Origin: Chiua virens
Lineage: Eukaryota > Basidiomycota > Agaricomycetes > Boletales > Boletaceae
NCBI GenBank assembly: GCA_019787685.1
Contig: JAHNUO010000045.1
Location: forward strand, 1 to 64,000
Direction of reading: 5' to 3'
DNA: 64,000 nt
How positions within the stretch are numbered: the stretch's first letter is position 1; each line of letters begins with the position of its first letter. A program made the translations under genes and the position numbers. Shown one piece after another: positions 56,469 to 64,000 of the stretch. The notes beneath the pieces were generated by a model that made no database searches, had not been told where the DNA came from, and was given only the letters and a program-made list of their open reading frames with translations.

Positions 56469-57090
56469 ACTAACACATCTGACATATTTTAAACTCTGAC
56501 AAGCGCCATGACATCGCCGTACCCAAATCGACCCGAAATCGAGCTCAAATCCGGGTATGTCAAAATTGAAATTGGTTTTGGGTCTCCCAAATCCATTCCC
56601 AAATCCATTCCAAATCCATCCCAAATCAACCCCTGATTTCAATACTGAACCACCCTAATGCATCCGATTACATATTATTCATTCCATGCTCGCCATCATG
56701 AAAATTTTCACACTTGCACCACATGGATGCATAAGTGAATGGATGAGTGACATGTCTCACTCCATGCCAGCTTGGTTCTCGCTTTTCACAACTAGTTGGT
56801 TTGGTTACAAACACCCGGACAATCCCCGTTCGGGTTTGATGCATTGCTTATGCGCCGGACACGTTCTTGCAACGTCAGTTGTAGATGTTTTCTCTATCTG
56901 GGTCTGTAACTTGACTGATTCTCAGATCGCAGTGCATCAATCCACCCTCATTAGGTATCCATCAGACAGGATAAAAACTAGAAACCATGCTGACACCGTA
57001 ACACAGCAGTATAAAGAAGTTGTCTCCTCCACCTAAACTTGCAGTTCATTCAGTTCTGCTAGTGCTTGTGAATTTACTGTACACGCGAGG
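56469..57090. other. Intergenic
   Basis: Near 56570-56640 there is a CAAATCCATTCC-type short repeat, probably the subterminal region of the Harbinger element. An open frame at 56686-57036 has no recognisable motif and may be chance. Confidence 0.4.
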
Positions 57091-57997
57091 ATGATCAATT
57101 GCCATCAATGTCACTTCACTCGTCTTCGCATCTATGCTCCCCCTTGTGTTGGAAAAGATGAAGCAGACTCCAATAATCGAACCAAGTTCCTTGTCCTGGA
57201 AGAATCAAGGTTATGGTCCAGCCAAATGGTTCGTGTTTTGTTTCGCCCACTTTCATTGTCTGAGCTAGCTCTAAATTTAGAACATCACATACTCCTTCCT
57301 CGACAAGGAAAAGAAGAACCTCGAGCTCTACCAGAAGAAGGCTCTCATGACTACTGTGATGAATGAATATACCAAGTATGCCAATGTCTGGTTCCAGGAG
57401 AAAGATGAGGACGCCACGAACATAAGGATCAGCTTCAAGTCGGAATCTGGAGATGGTGCTTTGGTTGGCACCGATGCTTTGATGGTGAACTCAGGTTCTA
57501 CTGTAAACTTGAGAGGGATGGACTTGGGGAGAGATGACACGAGTAACTTTGCGATGGCACTCCATGCCATTGGACATGTACTTGGTCTCTTGCATGAGGT
57601 CAAAGGCAACTCGACGAATTTCAAACAGTATGACAGCTTCTCTGTCATGGCGTAAATTCAATATTCATTACGTGCAAAACCTTTGAAGACCATATTTTTT
57701 AGGTGCTCTGGAAAAGTCAGCGATCACACCGAGCTTTCCGATAGCAACAAAGTCTGGCTCACACTCAACTATCCCAAAGCTCCGCTTAACAAGCCTGGGG
57801 GACCAGACAACATCTGGACACTCCATCATTCGCTCCACATGCTTGATGTCAACTCATACTATTCATCGAAAATTCTCGAGGCTGATGATCTTTCGGAAAG
57901 GCGCTTTCTTCTTTGCCAGTCTCTTGCGACTGTGCAGGAATTTCTGGGAGAAGGTATTTCAATTCCCGGGTCATGCTGGGATCCAAGCTCTGATTAG
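57091..57997 (+). CDS. Zincin-type metalloprotease with altered active site
   Basis: Starts MINCHQCHFTRLRIYAPPC, then ESRLWSSQMVRVLF. An intron near 57240-57310 leads to QKKALMTTVMNEYTKYANVW, IRISFKSESGDGALVGTDAL and the zinc-binding signature HAIGHVLGLLHE near 57565. A 51-nt intron (57652-57702, GT-AG) joins SFSVMA to CSGKVSDHTELSDSNKVWLT, as in fungal astacin/matrixin-like zincins, where a DKxxLTLNYP block ends the domain. The consensus is HExGHxxGxxH. Here the catalytic Glu is Ala (GCC), and the third zinc ligand (HE) is present. The protein would bind zinc but should not cleave. The first intron border is uncertain, as is whether the tail to 57997 belongs. Confidence 0.62.
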
Positions 57998-58883
57998 AAT
58001 AGTAAGCAGTCTGGTAGACGTCAAATATCTGCTTGGCATTCACCCAGTAGCCATTCCCGGTGACAAAGGTGACGTTCTCCAGGAACTTCAGGTTCAGACA
58101 AGACCAACAATAGTTCCCAGTCGTATCCTCCACGATGAAATGCTGCATCCGGTCGAGATTGAGCAATATGCATTCACCCTTCTCCGTGCCTTTGGGATCT
58201 CCCTTGATCCTTTGCCACCCATTCGCACCTCAAAGTCCAAAGTCAACCAATACTGTGATACGTTAGCATGCATTCAGTCTCTTCTTGAGAATGCAAGTCC
58301 GCCAGAGCCCGAGAGCGGCGAAGAATTGCCACCCTTGACTCAAGTGGAGCTGGACAAGCTGATGGCACAGTTACCCGGAGTGCTGAACCCGGATCTTTCT
58401 CTCTATCCTGACATCGCGGGCGTACAGCATGGACTACTTCAATTGTTCTAGAACCCTACTGTATCGACGACTCTTCGTTCCCCTTTCTTCAACCTGAAGA
58501 GTTACAACGTCGAGGAGCCCTACTCTGATCTTACACAAGGTCTTCTACAGACATTGAAGAGCACCCCCGCAGGAGACATCTTCCAGGAGATCTATCACCT
58601 ATGTTTCACTTCATATTTGATGCATGATTTCTCTGGAAGGCAAGAGAAACTTCAGAAGAAGCACAGAATTGTAAGTTGGGTAGATAACAAATTCAAGACG
58701 ATTTCGACAGCCAATGTTCCACATGGCAAACTGTACATTGCAACGGGGACAGCTTGTACCGTTGGCCGCCTCCTTACTGAACACCCACCTCGTGACGCCA
58801 TTCATCAGTGGAACAGCCTTCACACTGTTGAAAGTTTGGGCTTGCCACACAAGTAAATCAATGTCTAGGCTCACAAAAACTAT
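57998..58883 (+). other. Open frame of unknown status upstream of the lipase
   Basis: A forward frame up to 58451 includes DVKYLLGIHPVAIPGDKG and PPLTQVELDKLMAQLPGVLN, which look protein-like and end in TAG. A reverse frame (58166-57849) overlaps it. Neither has a recognised domain. A later forward frame contains GDIFQEIYHLCFTSYLMHDF (58575-58634). Possibly pieces of one disrupted gene. Confidence 0.35.
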
Positions 58884-59056
58884 CTCAATTGGCTTCATTT
58901 GATGGAAATTTTACATTGTGAAATTTTGAGAAGAAGTTTAGAGGCAGGATTTTTTTTTTCGAAAATCTGTCCAGTTCTAGACAGTTGGGAACCTTTCTGT
59001 CGAAAACTGTCCAGAGCTGTCCAGCACTGTCCAGATAATGGTTGGTTTGCTGATGT

Positions 59057-59515
59057 TTGGGCGGCAAGACGCTCTGTCAGTTTCTCGAATCCACAACCAG
59101 GAGCTCAAGGGTTATCGTTACCGGGCACAGTCTAGGCGCTGCTCTGACTCCCACCCTTGCTCTTGCCCTGGGCGAGGCCAGAATAATCCCATATAATCGC
59201 ATGCTCACTTACCCTATTGCGGGGCCCAGCCCGGGAAACCACATGTTCGCCGCTTGCTTTACCAATAAATTTCCACCCAGACCTTACGCTCCCAAGAACA
59301 AAGATTACATAATCTGGAACCTCAACCTCGTCAACAAGTTCGACCCTGTTCCTTATTTCTGGTCCGCTACGAAGTTGCGCAATCTCCACGAAGCGATCCC
59401 TGGATCCCTTTTCAAGAGTATTGACTATATGGTCGGAATTTCCTCCAGCATTATAGGTGACCTTCAGGAGGCCAATGTGGAGTCAGAGTCGATCATTCTT
59501 TTCATCCCTTGAGAG
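59057..59515 (+). pseudogene. Class 3 lipase, C-terminal part
   Basis: Open frame to TGA at about 59513. VIVTGHSLGAALTPTLALAL is the nucleophile elbow of alpha/beta-hydrolase class 3 lipases (Ser codon at 59129-59131). LVNKFDPVPYFW supplies a likely catalytic Asp, and AGPSPGNHMFA matches the family G-x-P-x-x-G-N block. These enzymes hydrolyse acylglycerols, usually after secretion. The N-terminal lid region and signal peptide are not found: upstream sequence (58900-59050) is low-complexity, with CTGTCCAG repeats and a poly-T run. It is therefore read as 5'-truncated unless upstream exons were missed. Confidence 0.62.
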
Positions 59516-60969
59516 TGTTCTAGACAACCACAGCCGCGCGTATCACGAACATGTCAGTATCACCCCACCGACGCCTCGTGAAGTGCTAAGGTAGATGTCT
59601 TGAATTTCTGGAGAAAGGGAAGGTACTAGCAATACGCTTTTGGGATGATGGTATATATCGAAGGTGTATTCAAAATGTTGTGTCGCGCTTCTCGTCACGC
59701 TTCCATTCTAAACTTGTATGTTTTGTAAACGCTCAGTGCATATGATCTTACTTACAGGTTATCCTCCGTCACGAAGCTAGGATGGAAGTCGAGTTCAATG
59801 CCAACTGATGTTGTTTTGAAAGTTGAATGCCAGGTTCCAATCAAACATGCCCAAGGCCGTCTACCTTCCTCATCTCCTTTTATCCTGTTCTTCACTGAAC
59901 AACACCTCATAGGGCTGAATCAAATACCCATTTTCAGTACGAAGCATCCGACAGACGACAGTAAGTATTAGGCGACCAGTTGTTTCATGTCATGCTCATC
60001 TCGGAAAGTACACAAAGACTCCGTACGGGGCAACCTTCTGTCGGGCTCATCACCGCAAGTTAATTACTTGAGATGCCTTGCATGTGACATAGTTGAATCT
60101 AGGAAAGCGGTATGGTATTTGTCAGTACTCACACGTTGCAATGTGGTGGGGGGAAACCGTAAGCATGAAACCTGGTTTCATATCAAGACCGATCAAATGT
60201 GGACAGGCGGCAGCGCCGGAGATGGCGGAGATGTCATAGGATTATCAGATGCGTGATATCATTCAAAGAAGGAGTTCAGCTTTCCATTGATTGGAAGGAA
60301 TTGGTACCTCAAGGCCTCAATACTCAGTTTCAAGAGAAGACCTCAAAATGATTATGAAGACCGCATTGTAAGGCAAGGTCGGCGACTCCGATAAAATCAT
60401 TGGTGACTCATTCTCGTACTATATGGGAGCACAAACTCCGTAAATGAAACCCTTCCTATACCATCATCTATTGATCAATCTGGCCATGACCGTAAAAATC
60501 CGAGCCCTACTTCACCCCAAACAGCTCAACCCGATTCTTGATCAATCGATCATGATCAACGTCACCATACAGGACACAGTCCCATGCGATATCCACCTAG
60601 TTCGGTTCCACAGCATCCAAGTCATCCCAATTTAAGGTTCAAATGGAATGTTAGCTATTTTACTTTATTTGTTTCTTGACAAGCTTCCTCGTTCTTATCG
60701 AGCACACTCAACTCACATCGGGAAACCAGGCAGTGGTAACTGGAATCCGTGCTAGTAGCGAACCTACAAATGGGTTCGTTCCTTTATTTCAAGCCATAGC
60801 TCGTGCAGAGTCGACTTTCTGTGTGATGAGGTTCATCGAGTTCAAAGGGGCTAAGATCTTTTATCAGAACTCTGAAGAGCTGGCTGACGTGATGAAGTTT
60901 GTAGAAAAATGACCAGGGTTTTGTAAACGGGGCATAGTCAGAGGTCATACTACCACCCCAATATGTAAT
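59516..60969. other. Mostly non-coding
   Basis: Short forward frames at 60444-60635 and 60676-60912 contain protein-like stretches (ILDQSIMINVTIQDTV; ESTFCVMRFIEFKGAKIF) but have no domain, no clear introns and no partner. I see no firm gene here. Confidence 0.35.
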
Positions 60970-61350
60970 TTGAAATTGTCAGAATTGTTTGCCAACCGAT
61001 TTTCCGTTCTGGACGATGAAGCGACCTCCCCTCCCGACACTGAAATAAATAGCGGCACTAACAGTGCGCAGTCCTCCCCTCCTATCCATGTTGCTGAACC
61101 TACTCCAGGTCATAATCTCATGGCCGAGCGAAGTCAAAAGAATGTTGCGACGAAAGCGTCAACACGCATACCCGAGAAGCGTCGCTCATCAAATGAGCAA
61201 TCGCCAAAGCAAGGGCTGAGCCTGATGGGCATGGCACGCCCCAGGTGGACGTGCAGCTCGGTTCACAAGGCTCGTGCTATGGTCAAAGACGGTATAAATA
61301 TTTCCACGAGTGTGTTCGGCTCAGCAGAATTGTCAGTCAAAACTAATTGA
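60970..61350 (+). CDS. Small unknown protein overlapping the duplication edge
   Basis: 126 codons, with KLSELFANRFSVLDDEATSP followed by Ser/Pro-rich and basic segments (KASTRIPEKRRSSNEQSPKQ). The last 43 codons run into the segmental duplication that begins at 61222. No domain recognised; possibly the N-terminal exon of a larger gene whose 3' part was lost at the duplication boundary. Confidence 0.35.
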   Translation: MKLSELFANRFSVLDDEATSPPDTEINSGTNSAQSSPPIHVAEPTPGHNLMAERSQKNVATKASTRIPEKRRSSNEQSPKQGLSLMGMARPRWTCSSVHKARAMVKDGINISTSVFGSAELSVKTN

Positions 61351-63090
61351 GCGTTCAAGATAACAGGAAACATTTTTGCTTGAACGCACTGCTAGTCAGC
61401 ATGTATGCAAATGCGAAGATGCGGCGCGACAAATAACTTGTATTGAGGTGATTGTGTAATTTAACGAACAGGTGAAGAGTGAAATCGTACGCTAAAACAA
61501 TCGTTTATGAAAATGAAGTTCGGCATCCGAGTCTATGGAGACCGCTCTCGAAAGTCTCAAGATTCTGAGTTCCATAGCCTCCTTCCTTTGTGCGTATCAA
61601 CTCGAGACTATTCGTTGTCTGTGATCATTTGGTGGCCAGCCTCGTCGTCGAACTCCATAGTCGACGATGATCTCAACAAGTCGCAGAGAGGTATGAATGG
61701 TGGACAATCACTGCAGAACGATTGGACTTTGGAGATGATCGCCTCTGCAGTGGGCCGCTGCTCTATCGGAGACCAACAAAGTTGGATCAAGTCCCAGTGC
61801 GACTCCTCGATCGGTCGAGAAACGGGCCTGCCTGGATTCTTGCCGGCTACTAAGCAGCGTACGATGGCCATGTCTTCGCGGACTTCTGACCATGGTTGTT
61901 TTCCAGATAACACCTACGTGAAGATTAGCATGGACTGGCCTGGCACTTTCATTTGCAGCTTTGAACGTGCCTGAAGAGCAATGCAACCAAAGGAATAAAT
62001 GTCACTCTTGGGTGTCCGATTGAATCCCTCTTCAGTTTGCTCTGGTGCAATCCAGCGCAAGGCTCCAGGCCGGGCGGTAGACATTTGGAGATAAGCCAAT
62101 GCTTCTGGGATATTCCCCGCCAAGGAGGTGAACCCGAAATCGGCTAAGCGTGGTGTGTAATCCGCATCGAGAAGGACATTATTCTGTCTGGTGATCAGAC
62201 CAGAAAAAATAGAGTATTTAACCCCTAACTGGCACGTACACAGCTCAGGTCACCATGGACAAACGGAAAGGAATGCACTGTAAGACATTATTGCTTCGAA
62301 ACGCAAAGGAGAGTGAGAAACACCCACGGTAATCCAATCCACTTGCAATGTCTGGGAGCTACGACAAGCGATTAGGCAATGTGACACAGGTAGACATTCA
62401 GGGCACGGGACTCACAAGTTGGAGTCGGTGACCTAAACCCAGGGTATCGTCATACTTTGCTAAGAATTGGTGGAGAGAACCATTAGGCATCCACAATGAC
62501 ACCAACGACATTGCACCATGCATTCCGAACCCATGTGCGATACCTAGAAACGGGACAATATTGACATGGTTCAGTCTCTTCCAAATTCCGAGTTCTCGCT
62601 TCAACATCTACAGCAAGGTTTGATTCATGCTTGTTTGACTGAAGAAAAGAATACCTTGAGATGTTTATCATCTGTCTCCTCTCCGGTGGTAAATTTAAAG
62701 CGGAGGGCCTTCACAGCAACCTACAGGAAAAGTCTGTATAAGTTCAACACTATGCCATAGCACACACTCGAACCTCTGATGGTGACGGGCTGCTAACATA
62801 GCACCTATAGACATCACCAAACCCGCCTACAGCTGAGTACCGCTCCTCACGTTTAACGATGAAGGGGGTGAGATCAAGTGGATGCGGAAAATTAGGTCTG
62901 ACAAAGTTGTACAAGGAATGTCATGAAGGAACCACACTGCACAGAAAACGAAATGACATACTCAAGCCAGAACTGTTGGTGCTTTCTGTCCACTTTCGAA
63001 GAAGTCTCCAGGGCTAAGCATGAACTAGACAGCGTGACAGGGTTAATGGGTCTAGAGAGCTATGGAGTACGCGTCAGCGATCAAACAGAG
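61222..63090 (+). repeat. Segmental duplication, copy 2 (direct repeat)
   Basis: Partner of 4378-6250. Here the segment lies in its presumably native setting, as the 3' half of a WD40-kinase gene. At 63090 copy 1 diverges, while the WD40 gene continues without interruption. Confidence 0.93.
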
Positions 63091-63996
63091 AAGTGCTAGC
63101 GGGATGCACTTACGAAGGAGTTGAATGGCCTAGTCTCCTCGCTAAATGTTGTGGGATTATCAATGTAATTTAGAGTACTCTCGGGCTGGGAGATGTAGTT
63201 CTGGTTCACCGTGAAGGTGTGATTTTGCATGAGGAAGGAATCCGGTGATGAGTAATTCGACGACGATGAGTGATCTAGTTGAGGGTATGCAAAGTGGCCA
63301 GGTAAAGAACCGTTCATGACCTATGCAAGCATTAACACATAAGCAAGCTGTGCAAGTCACGCGACGAGTGTAGTGAGATTTACTGACACTAGGAGGGAGT
63401 TCTTGCAGACGGCCGTTCCTGAGCGAATGACCATCGGCAACGAATGTTGATTCCTGGTTGGCTAGGATTGCAGATAGCGCGACTTGCGAGAATGAGGAAT
63501 GAGTATTTGGCTCTTCTGCAAAGTCGGACCGTATGCGTATGGAGGGTGGAAGTGGCGGGACGAGAGGTGCCTGTGCATGCTTAGCATGAGCTTGAAGCAC
63601 GGTCGACGAGCGTACCTGCCACACATATATCTTTCCATTCCGTGTTGCCGATACTACGGATTCACCGAAGGGAGAGAAGGAAACCGCGCTTACGAAGTCA
63701 GGATGTTGTAAACATCCGATGGGAGAACCAGTAGTTGTGTCCCAAAGGCGGACAGTTTGATCCTTGGACGCACTCGCGAGTGTGGATCCGTCTGGGGAAA
63801 GGGAAAGGGAGTATATCGAGTCGGTGTGACCTTCCCAGTCTTGACCGATCTGTTCACCTGTGGTTGAATCCCAGCAACGAATCGTCTTGTCATCAGAGCC
63901 AGAGAAAATCCTGGCGCCATCGTGTGACCACAAAAGATTCCAGACTAGAGTTTGATGGCCATTCAGTGGACCGAGGATGAGTTTGCCTGTCGTCAC
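61608..63996 (-). CDS. WD40-TKL kinase fusion protein (5' end outside window)
   Basis: Reverse-strand gene entering from the right edge. WD40 blades: VWNLLWSHDGARIFSGSDDK-TIRCWD, SIYSLSLSPDGSTLASASKD-QTVRLWD, FVSAVSFSPFGESVVSATRN-GKIYVW. Then a Ser/Pro-rich linker (PLVPPLPPSIRIRSDFAEEP), an intron with donor GTCAGT, and PGHFAYPQLDHSS to RPFNSF at 63114. A 53-nt intron (63113-63061) joins in frame to LSRPINPVTLSSS, and, past another intron, EPNFPHPLDLTPFIVK runs into the kinase glycine loop GGFGDVYR. VAVK, HGDL, LADFGF and RWIAPE follow, to TAG at 61608. WD40 propellers usually recruit partners, so this suggests a scaffolded signalling kinase. The frame is continuous as read. Further WD repeats probably lie beyond the window. 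Confidence 0.8.
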
Positions 63997-64000
63997 GTCA

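Noticed and set aside
52210..56660. Exact terminal inverted repeats of the Harbinger element
   Set aside because: The right side near 56640-56660 (reverse-strand GGTGGTTCAGTATTG) had no clear inverted partner on the left, so boundaries were not called.
57849..58166. Reverse-strand ORF between the zincin and the lipase
   Set aside because: Overlaps protein-like forward frames and has no motif; the strand could not be decided, so it is only mentioned as uncertain.

Overview
This window looks like a transposon-rich stretch of an Agaricomycete (mushroom-type basidiomycete) nuclear genome. The evidence is the intron style (many introns of about 50-60 nt), a tyrosine-kinase-like (TKL) kinase with the HGDL catalytic loop typical of mushroom expansions, and basidiomycete-type mobile elements (Plavaka, PIF/Harbinger, chromodomain Ty3/gypsy). 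No tRNA, rRNA or CRISPR array was seen.

Layout. 0.4-3.3 kb: nine-exon dynamin-like GTPase with one base missing in its P-loop. 4.4-6.25 kb: first copy of a 1.87-kb direct repeat carrying a TKL kinase. 6.2-7.1 kb: homeodomain gene abutting that repeat. 7.8-12.2 kb: two reverse-strand genes of unknown function, one with a Zn2Cys6 cluster split by a solo LTR. 12.25-13.9 kb: two solo LTRs and a polyubiquitin relic. 14.2-19.8 kb: Tc1/mariner transposase split by a gag-only LTR element. 21.7-28.0 kb: Ty3/gypsy element 1 with an inverted, partial right-hand LTR that truncates a WD40 gene (28-29 kb). 30.35-38.2 kb: Plavaka DNA transposon. 38.46-39.1 kb: solo LTR. 41.4-48.9 kb: complete Ty3/gypsy element 2 with a solo LTR nested inside. 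49.7-50.7 kb: F-box gene. 51.5-52.2 kb: solo LTR. 52.6-56.5 kb: Harbinger gene pair (a third solo LTR lies in its Myb-like gene). 57-59.5 kb: zincin metalloprotease and class 3 lipase remnants. 61.2-63.1 kb: second copy of the direct repeat, here forming the 3' half of a WD40-TKL kinase fusion gene that runs off the right edge.

How it fits together. Host genes at both ends flank about 55 kb dominated by transposable elements, and the two ends share a recently duplicated kinase segment. Six solo LTRs have exact 5-bp target-site duplications and a seventh has an approximate 4-bp one, so insertion order and host reading frames can be reconstructed. The element genes are broken almost only by TGA codons where arginine (CGA) is expected, and LTR pairs differ almost only by transitions. 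Both point to CpG methylation and deamination as the main route of inactivation. Both autonomous gypsy elements carry a primer-binding site complementary to the predicted 5' end of their own transcript (Tf1-type self-priming) and a canonical -1 frameshift heptamer between gag and pol.
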